The position numbers were made by a program, and so were the translations under genes. Positions 1-9,311 of a stretch of 55,704 nucleotides of DNA are shown piece by piece. Below the pieces are notes generated by a model. The model ran no database searches and was not told where the DNA came from. It was given only the letters and a program-made list of their open reading frames with translations. Source of the DNA: Candidatus Latescibacterota bacterium (lineage in GTDB: Bacteria > Latescibacterota > UBA2968 > UBA8231); contig JAJEGS010000057.1 in NCBI GenBank assembly GCA_022819745.1, forward strand, positions 1 to 55,704, written 5' to 3'. Each line of letters starts with the position of its first letter. Position 1 is the first letter of the stretch.

Positions 1-2
1 AT

Positions 3-128
3 GCCGCCGGGCGCTTGGAGGGCTTGCGCAGCAAGCACCGACTCAAGCACTTCGCGCTGCGAGCAAGACTCTATCTCAAGGCGATTCGATCCGCCTTTGA
101 GGAGCTACAAACCCTCAAAACTGCGTAA
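3..128 (+). CDS. C-terminal fragment of an unidentified protein, possibly a transposase
   Basis: An open frame enters from the left contig edge and stops with TAA at 126-128, giving about 41 residues that are rich in Arg, Lys and Leu (ending in LQTLKTA). The start lies outside the window. The basic, helical character and the position at a contig break, where assemblies often stop in repeated DNA, would fit the C-terminus of an insertion-sequence transposase. No catalytic motif is visible, so this is a guess. It could equally be the tail of any basic cytoplasmic protein. Confidence 0.3.
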   Translation, partial: AAGRLEGLRSKHRLKHFALRARLYLKAIRSAFEELQTLKTA

Positions 129-196
129 CATCAGTTAGTTAGAGAGGTTGATTTAATGACGATACGCAGTGGTAAACTAATACGGGAGAGCTGGAC

Positions 197-2836
197 ATGA
201 AGCGCAAATGGGTCGGTTCCATCCTAGCCGTCCTGCTATTACAAGGGACGCCAGGTGGAGCAGTCGAAATTGGTCTGTTCAATCCCTACATCACGGAAGG
301 GGCCCGAATCAGTCCTGAGACACTGGTTCCAACTTTGCGGAAGTGGTATCTGCCCCAAGCGCTCTACTCACTATACGGCTGGCAGGGGAGTGCTTACACC
401 AACTATGCTCGGAACCAGTACCGGCGATATGTGAGAACCGAGCTCGAAGGCGACCGCTACTACGACCTCTACGGCAATTACTTCACCAAGGGCTGGAACA
501 TCTACAACTTTACGAATGAGTATCCGAGGGATTTCGGGAGCGGAATTTGGAAGGATCCGAACTTCAGCCAGTGGTTCAATCGTCTCATCGTGGTTTCTGG
601 GGCCAAGGGGCAGTTCCACACCTCCCTGACCATCGGCGAGGGCATTCGCACCACGATGACGCCGCTCACTTTCTCCAAACCCCTGTTCGACGGTTTGCAA
701 TGGGACTTCCAGACCGATAAATACGGAGTGAGCGTGTTGGCGGCGCGAGCCGATTCGCCCGGGCGCGTGGCCGTCGCTGTCGATCAAGGGGCGGCGCGCC
801 AAACGACCTTCACTCAATTACTCGGCCTGAACGGAAGTGTCGGCGTCGGCGATTTCGCGACAGTGGGTGGAACGTATCTGACGACCTTTCACCAAAACTC
901 GGCACTTTCCCTCGACGAAAATTCGCTGCGTGGCGTTCTCGGCGGTCGCCTGAATGCGGGCAATGTTCAGCGGCTGATCGTGCGCCTGTCAGACGACTCG
1001 CCAGAGGATGGCGTCGGCGGTGCCCTGCTGCTCCGCGAGCGCATCTTCATCAACGGCGTTGAGCATCCCGAGATCGACCCGATCATCGAAGGGGGTGTGG
1101 CGCGCGAAGGACTGCTAGAGGCCAGTGGTTCCAATACGGTCACCCTGACGTATAACATTGAGGCCGATTTCCGGCCGGGTCCCGATGAGGAGATCACTGA
1201 TTTCCGGGAGATCGAGCGCATCGAAGTGGGACTGGTCGTGGCCAACGACTACCTCGTAGAAGTCGCATCGAACTTGCAGACCAACGCGACGCTGGAGCCC
1301 GCCTTTCTGCCCGTCGCCCAAGCAGAGGGCAACGTCACGGATGCCTCCAACCAGCGCTTCATCCGCTTTCAGTACGGGATCCCGTCGAGCAACGAACTGC
1401 GAGGGGTGAATCTGGCGATCAGCGACGTGGGGGGCTTCAACCTCCGTTCTGAGTACGTGAGCAATCGGCGCAACCGACGGTTCCCCAACCAAACCATCCG
1501 CAGCAACCAGGCCCTCGCTCACGACGCGTCTGAGGCTTACTACGCCACGGCATCGCAGATTGCGTACCCCTTCTTCGGCTACGGAGAGTTCTTCAGCGTC
1601 GAGCCTGGGTACTCGACGTCTATGTTCATCCCCGACACACAAGGCTTCATCGATTACGAAGACGAGAAGAATTATCTCTACGAGCTCATCGACGATAACG
1701 ACGACCAAGATCGCTTTCCCGACTGGCAGCGCCGCGCCATAAATCTGAGTGCCCTGTTTCCAAACCAGAATCAATTCCCCGACCGGGAGGTGTTTCCGGG
1801 CCTCGACGAGAACCAAGACTTCATCTCCGACTTCAATCAGAATCAGAACAACCAGCCTGATTACAGCGAGCCGTTTTTCCGCTACCACGTCGATCCGCCC
1901 GAATTCCTTTTCGGCACGGACATGAACAACAATACCGTCATCGACCGTTTTGAAAACGACACGGAAGCGGATTACCCGTACAAGCGAGACAGCAAGGGAT
2001 ACAACCTCTACGTCGGTGTCGAACTGATGCCAAACAGCCGCCTGATGGTGGGGCGCTCGCGGATGGAACAGCACTCCAGCGACCGCCGGGCTGCTTCCAC
2101 ATACGGTCTGCTGACGCTAAAGAAGGAATATCCGCAGCGCAGCCTGTCGATCCAGCTAATGGAGTTCGTCCGCGCAGTCAAGGACGATATCCCCGACAAT
2201 CTCATCCAGTGGGTGCAGCCGGCCTTCTCTCCCGGTACGATGCAGGACTTCAGCGACCCGTTGATCGCCCAGGATACCTTTATCAACACCCTCTACCTGC
2301 AGGTAGATTGGAATCCGTTCGTTATGACGCAGACGAAGCTCAAGTACGATGCCTACAATCAGCAGGGGGATGCAGCGGAGGGAACGCAGGATGAGCGATT
2401 CTTGGGTCTAATCAACAAGGCCGATCGTCAATTCTGGGCAACGCAGACTGTGCTTTTGTGGCCGCAGTGGAAGCAGCGGTTTTCTGCTCGCACGCCGACC
2501 AACCCACGTGAGCGCAGTACGCGCGACCTTGCGGAACTGTTCTTCTTTCTCGTCAGATATCACATCTCCCCGAAGCTGACTCTCGGCCTTGGCAGCGAGT
2601 ACGAGCTTTTCAATAACCTGAAGAGCCGCCCTGAAGGTGGTGCCGTTGACTACCAGGACGACTTCAGCCGATTGACTTTAGCGTCGCAGTTTTCCAATCA
2701 GGCGGCGTATCTGGGCTACGAGCTGACCGCGAATATCGGCATACGGTGGACGCGACGCAGCGTTCACGGAGAAGATGCCGACACGAACACTATGATCTTC
2801 GTGGATGTGTTTGCGGGTCTCGGAACCGATCGCTGA
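197..2836 (+). CDS. Predicted outer-membrane beta-barrel protein with Asp/Asn-rich calcium-binding-like insert
   Basis: 879 residues beginning with a signal peptide (MKRKWVGSILAVLLLQ, cleavage near residue 22), so the product is exported. Many segments alternate polar and hydrophobic residues with aromatic girdles, and the C-terminal half (SRLMVGRSRMEQHS, LTLGLGSEYELF, AYLGYELTANIGIRW) looks like antiparallel strands of an outer-membrane barrel. Around residues 495-585 are three Asp/Asn-rich stretches (DDNDDQDRFPDW, DENQDFISDFNQNQNNQPD, DMNNNTVIDRF) resembling calcium-binding dockerin/thrombospondin-type loops. I do not recognise a named family. A GGGAGAG ribosome site precedes the ATG. The stop overlaps the start of the parvulin lipoprotein gene, so the two are translationally coupled. 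A surface or porin-like role feeding the downstream sugar importer is inference. Confidence 0.65.
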   Translation: MKRKWVGSILAVLLLQGTPGGAVEIGLFNPYITEGARISPETLVPTLRKWYLPQALYSLYGWQGSAYTNYARNQYRRYVRTELEGDRYYDLYGNYFTKGWNIYNFTNEYPRDFGSGIWKDPNFSQWFNRLIVVSGAKGQFHTSLTIGEGIRTTMTPLTFSKPLFDGLQWDFQTDKYGVSVLAARADSPGRVAVAVDQGAARQTTFTQLLGLNGSVGVGDFATVGGTYLTTFHQNSALSLDENSLRGVLGGRLNAGNVQRLIVRLSDDSPEDGVGGALLLRERIFINGVEHPEIDPIIEGGVAREGLLEASGSNTVTLTYNIEADFRPGPDEEITDFREIERIEVGLVVANDYLVEVASNLQTNATLEPAFLPVAQAEGNVTDASNQRFIRFQYGIPSSNELRGVNLAISDVGGFNLRSEYVSNRRNRRFPNQTIRSNQALAHDASEAYYATASQIAYPFFGYGEFFSVEPGYSTSMFIPDTQGFIDYEDEKNYLYELIDDNDDQDRFPDWQRRAINLSALFPNQNQFPDREVFPGLDENQDFISDFNQNQNNQPDYSEPFFRYHVDPPEFLFGTDMNNNTVIDRFENDTEADYPYKRDSKGYNLYVGVELMPNSRLMVGRSRMEQHSSDRRAASTYGLLTLKKEYPQRSLSIQLMEFVRAVKDDIPDNLIQWVQPAFSPGTMQDFSDPLIAQDTFINTLYLQVDWNPFVMTQTKLKYDAYNQQGDAAEGTQDERFLGLINKADRQFWATQTVLLWPQWKQRFSARTPTNPRERSTRDLAELFFFLVRYHISPKLTLGLGSEYELFNNLKSRPEGGAVDYQDDFSRLTLASQFSNQAAYLGYELTANIGIRWTRRSVHGEDADTNTMIFVDVFAGLGTDR

Positions 2837-4440
2837 TGAGAATTTTGGCGCGCGCCGTTATCTTGCTGACAGCGGGACTGCTGGCCTGCGAACAGACTGA
2901 ACCATACGAGCCGCAGCCTATAGTCGTCGCCATCATCGACCAGGATACGATTGATGTCGAGGCGTATGACGAGATGGCGACGCTGCTGCTCGCCTCTTCC
3001 CATCGCGGCCAAGATCCCGCCAGTCTCGACACGAGACGCCAACTGCTAAATGCGATGATAGACAGACGGTTGCTGGCGCTGGAGGGACAACGCAGGAAGC
3101 TGGACGCAGCGCCGAAAATCGCAACGGCCCTTGAGCAGCGCCAGCGCAAGCTCCTCTGGCGCGCCCTGTTCAACGCGGTCGCGGTCGGCGCGGGGCTCGA
3201 TACGTCGGGCATCCAGACCTTCGCCATTGAAGAGGGGTTTACCGAAGAGGTGCTGCTCCAGCACGTGATGCTGGCGAATGAGGCCGATGCGTGGAGCGTG
3301 CTCGAGGCTCTCGATGCGGGAGAGCCGATGGATGTCCTCGCCGTCGAACGTTCGACTCACCACGAGACAGGGGGCTTGGGGGGCTACTTTAGCTACATGT
3401 CTGTATCTCAGGTGCTCCCGGAAATCAGAGAGCAGATTCTGTCGCTGGAGCTTGGTCAAACTTACCCAGAACCTCTGACTTCCCGCTACGGGATTCACGT
3501 GTTTCGCTTGATTGACCGTCGCCCCGCCGACATGACGAACTGGTGGGATGCTGTGCTCAAGGAGTTCCGCGTACGCGAGAGGAGCCGCGTCTTCGAGTCC
3601 TTTGCCGACAGCTTGGCGGACGCGCATGGCCTAGTCTGTGAGTCTCTGGCCGAAGACCGCCCAGCGCCGGAGCCTCTCTGTACTTGGACGGGCGGTGAGC
3701 TCTTGGCATCCGACGTCGATCTGGCCGCCGCCGGGGAGGATTTGCAGAGCTGGTTGCGCACGAAGGCCCGCGATCGGCTGGTCGTCGAGGAAGCCCAGCG
3801 GCGTGGTATGGACCGCGAATCCTTGGTGCGCGATCAGATCGAGGCGCTGAGGGAAGAAATGATGATCGACAGTCTCCGGCGGGTCGTCGCCGGTCGCATT
3901 GAGGTAGCGGATGTCGAGAAACGGGCGTACTACGAGGAACACCTTGAGTTGTATGGTCCGCGTCCGACGGTTCGCGTCGATGAGGTCCTCGTCGCGGACC
4001 TTACGCTGGCGCAGCGACTCCGCGGCCAAGCAGAAGCGGGGACCCCGATCGACTCCCTAGCACGGGTACACAGCATTCGCGAGGTGACGAAGAAAAGAGG
4101 CGGGTCAATGTGGCTCGTCACGAGGGACAATCCGCTCTTAGGGGCCCTCGCGCCCCTCGCTCTCGACTCGGAAGTGGGTGCGCTCCTAGGCCCCCTCGAA
4201 GTACCGGGCGGGTATTCCGTTCTGCGCATCGCCGAGAAGAGTCAGACGCCGGCGCGTCCCTATGAGGCAGTGGAACGGAACATTGAAGTGATTCTCCGTC
4301 TGCGCGCTGAACATCAGAAGATGGACTCGTTGCTGGTCCAACTCCGCGTCGATTTCGCCGACGAGGTCGTGGTCCATGAAGACGCGTTGGGATCCGTACT
4401 AACCGATTGGGGGGAGCGCGAAGATGATGCCCAAAATTGA
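2836..4440 (+). CDS. Lipoprotein with two parvulin-type peptidyl-prolyl isomerase domains (SurA/PpiC-like)
   Basis: The frame is open from 2746, but ATG 2836 overlaps the preceding stop (TGATG) and gives a clean lipoprotein signal peptide, MRILARAVILLTAGLLAC, with lipobox Cys18. The 534-residue product would be anchored in the outer or inner membrane facing the periplasm. Residues about 137-228 form a parvulin domain (EEVLLQHVMLANEADAW, then GGLGGYFSY, then SRYGIHVFRLIDRRP). A second, more divergent one lies at about 375-470 (RPTVRVDEVLVADL, KRGGSMWLV, PGGYSVLRI). SurA-like proteins assist outer-membrane protein folding. Translational coupling to the predicted barrel gene suggests a dedicated chaperone, which is inference. 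Whether either domain is catalytically active cannot be judged from sequence alone. Confidence 0.8.
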   Translation: MRILARAVILLTAGLLACEQTEPYEPQPIVVAIIDQDTIDVEAYDEMATLLLASSHRGQDPASLDTRRQLLNAMIDRRLLALEGQRRKLDAAPKIATALEQRQRKLLWRALFNAVAVGAGLDTSGIQTFAIEEGFTEEVLLQHVMLANEADAWSVLEALDAGEPMDVLAVERSTHHETGGLGGYFSYMSVSQVLPEIREQILSLELGQTYPEPLTSRYGIHVFRLIDRRPADMTNWWDAVLKEFRVRERSRVFESFADSLADAHGLVCESLAEDRPAPEPLCTWTGGELLASDVDLAAAGEDLQSWLRTKARDRLVVEEAQRRGMDRESLVRDQIEALREEMMIDSLRRVVAGRIEVADVEKRAYYEEHLELYGPRPTVRVDEVLVADLTLAQRLRGQAEAGTPIDSLARVHSIREVTKKRGGSMWLVTRDNPLLGALAPLALDSEVGALLGPLEVPGGYSVLRIAEKSQTPARPYEAVERNIEVILRLRAEHQKMDSLLVQLRVDFADEVVVHEDALGSVLTDWGEREDDAQN

Positions 4441-4464
4441 AGAGTACTTGGATCTGCGAGTGTC

Positions 4465-5682
4465 ATGCCCGCCGTTCTCGTCTTCTTCCTACTGATCGCC
4501 TGCGAGAGGCCTGTCGAGAAACAGGCGGTTCGACAGCAGGAAGCCGCACGAGCCCTCCTCGACAGCGCACTTGAGCATTCGGCGCGCGGTGAATCCGCCG
4601 AAGCGATTCTACTGCTGCGACGCGCGGTGCAGCTAGATCCACAGGATCCGGTCATCCACTACGATCTCGGCAACAATCTAGCGCGGCAGGGCCGTCTCGA
4701 CCAAGCCGCGGCGTCGTACCAACAAGCGATATCCCTCAAGCCCGAGTACGCGGCAGCCCATTACAACTTGGCCTCCGTGCGCTCCGCAGCGGGACACCAC
4801 GAAGAGGCGGAAGAACTGATGGCGCGAGCGATCGAAGCCGACAGCGGCTATCAGCCCGCCCACAAGGCTTTGGCGCAGTTGCGGGAACGGCGAGGCGACT
4901 ACGACGGAGCCATCGAAGCGCTGGAGATTGCGGTGGGGATCCGTCCCGACGACATGGAGGCGCGCAATCTGCTGGGCTACCTGCTGGGGAAGCAGGGGCG
5001 ACGGAGCGCGGCCGAAGTGGTTTTGCGAAGAACGCTGCAGATCAACTCGACCCACGCGGACACTTGGGCGCACTTGGGGGCGCTACAGCTTGCCGCCAAG
5101 GATTTCGCGAGTGCGCGCCAGCATCTCGAGATGGCCATTCAGTTCAATATGCACCACACGAAGGCGCACTTTGATCTGGCCAACTGTCTGATGCGGCTGG
5201 GGCAGAAGGAGCGTGGGCGAAAGGTGATGCGTCGGTTCGAGATGCTGAGATCAATCGACACGGACATTGTCAAGTACCGCGAAGCGATCCGCCACGACCC
5301 CACCGATCCGGCTCTCTATCGGGAATTGGCGCGCTTGTATTCGAGGCGGGGTGAGACGGATAAAGCGATTCAGCTCTATCGACAGGCTATTTCACGAGAT
5401 GCCGGATTGGCTGCTGCCCACAATAATTTGGGAAACCTCCTACTGCAGCAGAATCGACCCGAAGAGGCTGCCCGGGCCTATCGAGCCGCATTGCGCGCTG
5501 ACTCTACCTACGCCTTTGCCCACAATGGGATCGGCACCGTCAACCTATTAGCGGGTAATAGGACAGGGGCTGTGGAGGCATTCAAACGTGCGGTCGAACT
5601 AGACTCCTCGAACCAAACGTTCGTCGATAACCTCAAATCCGTACAGATACTACAGCACGCGGAGAAATCGCATGATCGCTGA
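4465..5682 (+). CDS. TPR-repeat lipoprotein
   Basis: 405 residues with a very short lipoprotein signal (MPAVLVFFLLIAC, lipobox Cys13). From about residue 25 to the end it consists of tandem tetratricopeptide repeats of 34 residues, for example DPVIHYDLGNNLARQGRLDQ, AAAHYNLASVRSAAGHHEEA and AAAHNNLGNLLLQQNRPEEA. TPR arrays bind partner proteins, so this is probably a membrane-anchored scaffold. It lies 24 nt after the parvulin lipoprotein gene on the same strand and likely belongs to the same operon. There is no enzymatic domain. No in-frame upstream ATG or GTG offers an alternative start. Confidence 0.85.
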   Translation: MPAVLVFFLLIACERPVEKQAVRQQEAARALLDSALEHSARGESAEAILLLRRAVQLDPQDPVIHYDLGNNLARQGRLDQAAASYQQAISLKPEYAAAHYNLASVRSAAGHHEEAEELMARAIEADSGYQPAHKALAQLRERRGDYDGAIEALEIAVGIRPDDMEARNLLGYLLGKQGRRSAAEVVLRRTLQINSTHADTWAHLGALQLAAKDFASARQHLEMAIQFNMHHTKAHFDLANCLMRLGQKERGRKVMRRFEMLRSIDTDIVKYREAIRHDPTDPALYRELARLYSRRGETDKAIQLYRQAISRDAGLAAAHNNLGNLLLQQNRPEEAARAYRAALRADSTYAFAHNGIGTVNLLAGNRTGAVEAFKRAVELDSSNQTFVDNLKSVQILQHAEKSHDR

Positions 5683-5757
5683 ACGACCTACGGGTACCGA
5701 TAAGCCATTGGCGACGCGACCAGTCTCGACTAACTGTGTGAACGGAGAAACTTACAC

Positions 5758-6780
5758 ATGAAGATCAAATCTATCGCCTTAGTCGCGATGATCTTTGCAC
5801 TGGTCGCGAGTAACGGGTGTGGGCCACAGACTGCTGAATCGCCCGAAACCGGCTCCGCGCCGTCGGTCGAGGCGGAGATCCGGCTGGGGTTTCTGGTGAA
5901 AATGCCGGAGGAACTGTGGTTCCAGAACGAATGGAGATTCGCCCAACAGTGCGCCGACAAGTACGGGTTTGAGCTGATCAAAATCGGCGTTCCAGACGGG
6001 GAGAAACTCCTCGCGGCCATCGATGTCCTCGCGGCCAAGGGAGCACAGGGCTTTGTCGTTTGCACACCGGACGTGCGGTTGGGGCCAGCCGTGATGGCCA
6101 AAGCCGGTAGCCACAACATGAAAGTGTTCACGGTAGATGATCAGTTCGTCGGCGCGGACGGCGAGTTCATGGACGTCCCGTACATGGGCATTTCAGCCGT
6201 GGAAATCGGTCGCCAGGTGGGACGGGAACTCCACAAGGAGTTCACCAACCGCAGCTGGCCGTTGGAGGAAACGGGTGCGCTCGGGATCACGTTCGACGAA
6301 CTCGACACCGCGCGCGACCGCACCGATGGGACGATCGAAGCGCTGGTTGAGGCTGGCTTCCCGCAGGAGCGCATTTACTTGGGGGCGGAGAAGACCACCG
6401 ACATCCCAGGAGCATTCGATGCGGCCAACATCGTCCTGACCAAGTATCCAGCGATCAAACGCTGGTTGGTGTTCTCGATTAATGACGAAGGGGTTCTCGG
6501 CGCGGTGCGCGCCTTGGAGGGGCGTGGGTTTGGCGCGGCGGAGACCATTGGTATTGGCATTGGCGCTGGTACAGGGCTGACCGAGTTTGAGAAAGAGGAA
6601 CCGACGGGGTATTTCGCGACCTGTATGATTAGCCCCCGCCGTCATGGGTACGAAACAACGGAACTGCTTTACAAGTGGGTCAAAGAGGGCGTCGCTCCGC
6701 CCGCGGACACGCGCACGGCAGGCGTCATGGCCTACCGCGATAACTACAAAGAAATCCAGACTACGCTGGGTCTCGATTAG
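5758..6780 (+). CDS. araF: L-arabinose-type ABC transporter substrate-binding lipoprotein
   Basis: 340 residues, very similar along its mature length to what I recall of E. coli AraF: LGFLVKMPEELWFQNEW, then IKIGVPDGEKLLAAID, VVCTPDVRLGPAVMAKA, VDDQFVGADGEFMD, ELDTARDRTDGTIEAL and DIPGAFDAANIVL. It binds a pentose or related sugar in the periplasm and delivers it to AraGH. Unlike the soluble enterobacterial protein it has a lipoprotein-type leader ending ...VASNGC, so it should be membrane-tethered. A GGAGAAAC site precedes the ATG. It is the first gene of araFGH. The sugar specificity is inferred by similarity only, and no arabinose isomerase or kinase gene lies nearby. Confidence 0.9.
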   Translation: MKIKSIALVAMIFALVASNGCGPQTAESPETGSAPSVEAEIRLGFLVKMPEELWFQNEWRFAQQCADKYGFELIKIGVPDGEKLLAAIDVLAAKGAQGFVVCTPDVRLGPAVMAKAGSHNMKVFTVDDQFVGADGEFMDVPYMGISAVEIGRQVGRELHKEFTNRSWPLEETGALGITFDELDTARDRTDGTIEALVEAGFPQERIYLGAEKTTDIPGAFDAANIVLTKYPAIKRWLVFSINDEGVLGAVRALEGRGFGAAETIGIGIGAGTGLTEFEKEEPTGYFATCMISPRRHGYETTELLYKWVKEGVAPPADTRTAGVMAYRDNYKEIQTTLGLD

Positions 6781-6789
6781 GTCGCGGTC

Positions 6790-8298
6790 TTGGAATCCTC
6801 GTCTCCTCCGGTAGTTGAGTTCCACGGCGTCTCAAAGACGTTCCCAGGAGTCCGCGCTCTAGAGGATGTCTCGTTTTCGGTTCGCCGCGGTGAAGTCCGC
6901 GCCCTGATCGGCGAGAACGGAGCGGGGAAGTCCACGCTGCTGAAAATTTTGAGTGGCGTCCACCTGCCCGATGCTGGAAGCGTGGTGCTAAATGGGCGCG
7001 AACGAGTTTTTTATTCGACTGCGGAAGCCTTGGACGCCGGCGTTGCCGTCATCCATCAGGAACTCCAACTCGTCCCTGAAATGTCCGTGGCCGAGAATCT
7101 CTACCTTGGCCATCTCCCCGCAAGGCTAGGAGTCGTGGACCGCCGGCGTCTGCGCGAAGCCGCGCACCGCGACTTGGAACGTTTGGGTGAAGCCATCGAT
7201 CCCGCCGTCAAAGTCGGTCGCCTGCCCATCGCGCAACGGCAGATGGTCGAAATCGCCAAAGCCCTGACTCGTGGCGCACGGGTGTTGGCCTTAGACGAAC
7301 CTACTAGCAGCCTTTCTGCCCGAGAAGTGGACCGCCTCTTCGCGACCTTGGCGGAACTCAAGCGCAACGGCTGTGCCGTGCTCTACGTCAGCCACCGCAT
7401 GGACGAACTGTTTCGCGTGTGCGACTCTGCGACCGTCCTCCGGGACGGCCGCCACGTTGAGACGTTTCTATCCTTGGAAGGAGTCTCTCACGACCTGCTG
7501 GTCAACCGCATGGTCGGCCGCGATGTCGAAGATGTTTTCGATTATCACTCCAGTACGCAGAAAGAGATTGCCTTAGAAGTTGTCGGAGTGGAGGGTCCGG
7601 GGCTTTCGCGGCCGGCCTCTTTCACCGTCGCGCAGGGCGAGGTCGTCGGCCTATTTGGATTGATCGGCGCGGGCCGCAGCGAATTGTTGCGCTTGGTGTT
7701 TGGCGCGGAACCCATGCAGGCCGGCGCGGTGAAAGTGTGCGATCGGCAAGTCCCGATCTCTTCCCCGAACGACTCGATCCGCTCCGGCGTGGCCTTCTGT
7801 CCAGAAGACCGCAAAAAGGATGGCATCGTGCCCACGGCGTCCGTGCTTGAGAACCTGAACTTGGTCGCCCGTGGTCGCATCGCCCGGCTGGGCTTTGTCG
7901 TCAACGATGCTTGGGAGAGACGGAACGCTCATGGTCAGATCGAACGGCTCGGGATCCGCACGCCGTCGGTGGCGCAGAATATCGTCAACTTGTCCGGCGG
8001 AAATCAGCAAAAAACCATTCTCGCACGGTGGCTGTCTGAGGACGTCAATGTGCTGCTGCTGGACGAACCTACGCGCGGCGTGGACGTCGGTGCAAAGAGC
8101 GAGATCTACGCCATCATCCGCGATTTAGCCGACCGCGGGGTGGGGGTGGTGTTGGCATCTAGCGACCTCCCGGAAGCCCTTGGCGTGGCGGATCGCCTGT
8201 TGGTGATGCGCGAAGGTGCCATTGTAGCCTCTATCGTCCGGGGCGCAGCCGATGAGGAAGAGGTCATGCGGTTGGCGCTACCAGCGTCTCCTGCTTAA
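6790..8298 (+). CDS. araG: Sugar ABC transporter ATP-binding protein (two nucleotide-binding domains)
   Basis: 502 residues with two fused ABC ATPase domains, as in AraG/RbsA/MglA. The first half has Walker A GENGAGKST, the AraG-type signature region LPIAQRQMVEIAKAL and Walker B LALDEPTSSLS. The second has a degenerate Walker A (GLIGAGRSE), signature LSGGNQQK and Walker B LLLDEPTRGVDVG, the usual asymmetry in this family. It powers import through AraH from the cytoplasmic face. The start is taken as TTG 6790, 9 nt after araF stops, because the conserved domain begins about ten residues later and no ATG or GTG lies closer. It is followed 23 nt later by araH. Confidence 0.92.
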   Translation: MESSSPPVVEFHGVSKTFPGVRALEDVSFSVRRGEVRALIGENGAGKSTLLKILSGVHLPDAGSVVLNGRERVFYSTAEALDAGVAVIHQELQLVPEMSVAENLYLGHLPARLGVVDRRRLREAAHRDLERLGEAIDPAVKVGRLPIAQRQMVEIAKALTRGARVLALDEPTSSLSAREVDRLFATLAELKRNGCAVLYVSHRMDELFRVCDSATVLRDGRHVETFLSLEGVSHDLLVNRMVGRDVEDVFDYHSSTQKEIALEVVGVEGPGLSRPASFTVAQGEVVGLFGLIGAGRSELLRLVFGAEPMQAGAVKVCDRQVPISSPNDSIRSGVAFCPEDRKKDGIVPTASVLENLNLVARGRIARLGFVVNDAWERRNAHGQIERLGIRTPSVAQNIVNLSGGNQQKTILARWLSEDVNVLLLDEPTRGVDVGAKSEIYAIIRDLADRGVGVVLASSDLPEALGVADRLLVMREGAIVASIVRGAADEEEVMRLALPASPA

Positions 8299-8321
8299 AC
8301 CGGCTGACGGAGAAAAGAACG

Positions 8322-9290
8322 ATGACGGAATCTACAAACTCGCCAACAGCTTCCCTCGGCGCGATGGCGCTTCTCTGGGAGAAGGCTGGCATGTTGGTGG
8401 TCTTTGCCGTGCTGTTTGCGGCGTGTTCGCTGTTTGTCGAAGACTTTTTCTCGTGGGTGAACGTAAAGGGTTTGGCGTTGGCGGTGTCGCAGATCGGCAT
8501 GGTTGGCTGTACGATGCTGTTCTGCTTGGCGTCGGGGGATTTCGATTTGTCAGTCGGCTCGGTCGTGGCCTGCGCGGGCGTCGTGGCCGCGGTCGTGACT
8601 AACGCAATGGGCAGCGTCTTGTTGGGCATGTTGGCGGGCGTGTTGGTCGGTGGCGCGGTCGGGCTTTGCAACGGCGTGGTGATTTCGCGATTTCGCATCA
8701 ATGCGCTAATCGCGACGCTGGCGACGATGCAGATCGTACGCGGGTTGGGCTTCATCATCTCAGGCGGCCGGGCCGTCGGCGTTACCGATTCGGGATTCTT
8801 CGCCTTGGGTACGTCGTCGCTGTTGGGCGTCCCGACGCCGGTCTGGATTGCGCTAGTTTGCTTCGTGGTATTCGGACTTTTGCTCCAACGGACTACCTTT
8901 GGTCGCAATACCTTGGCCATTGGCGGCAACAAAGAGGCCGCCCGGCTCTCCGGCATCCCGGTCGCGCGGCTCAAGACGATCATTTTCAGCATACAGGGCC
9001 TAATGGCTGGGTTCGCGGGCGTGGTCCTCGCCTCGCGTATGACCAGTGGACAGCCGAAGCCCCCTGAGATGTTCGAACTCCAAGTCATCTCGGCCTGCGT
9101 TTTGGGTGGCGTGTCCTTGACCGGCGGCGTGGGATCAATCGGATGCGTCATAGCTGGCGTGCTCATCATGGGCGTAGTTGAGAACGCCCTGAACCTGCTC
9201 AACGTCCCGACGTTCTATCAAAACGTGGTTCGCGGTTTCATCCTATTGGTCGCCGTCATGCTGGATCAACTCAAGAATCGTGCGAGGTAG
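8322..9290 (+). CDS. araH: L-arabinose-type ABC transporter permease
   Basis: 322 residues with roughly ten hydrophobic segments, matching AraH of the BPD_transp_2 permease family. Recognisable blocks are GMLVVFAVLFAACSLFVEDF, GMVGCTMLFCLASGDFDLSV, INALIATLATMQIVRGLGFI, TTFGRNTLAIGGNKEAARL and LASRMTSGQPK. It forms the inner-membrane channel of the araFGH importer. ATG 8322 follows a GGAGAAAAG site. It is the last gene of the importer, and a 152-nt gap with its own predicted promoter separates it from the next gene. Confidence 0.92.
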   Translation: MTESTNSPTASLGAMALLWEKAGMLVVFAVLFAACSLFVEDFFSWVNVKGLALAVSQIGMVGCTMLFCLASGDFDLSVGSVVACAGVVAAVVTNAMGSVLLGMLAGVLVGGAVGLCNGVVISRFRINALIATLATMQIVRGLGFIISGGRAVGVTDSGFFALGTSSLLGVPTPVWIALVCFVVFGLLLQRTTFGRNTLAIGGNKEAARLSGIPVARLKTIIFSIQGLMAGFAGVVLASRMTSGQPKPPEMFELQVISACVLGGVSLTGGVGSIGCVIAGVLIMGVVENALNLLNVPTFYQNVVRGFILLVAVMLDQLKNRAR

Positions 9291-9311
9291 TCCTCCGGCT
9301 GCCCAGCGAGA

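Noticed and set aside
143..180. TTGATT...TAAACT as promoter for the first operon
   Set aside because: The spacing is 19 nt and both boxes are weak; not better than chance.
1115..2074. Antisense open frame of 319 codons opposite the barrel gene
   Set aside because: No signal, motif or ribosome site; composition is that of a shadow frame.
8264..9202. Antisense open frame of 312 codons opposite araH
   Set aside because: Pro/Thr-rich mirror of a hydrophobic permease gene, a known artefact.
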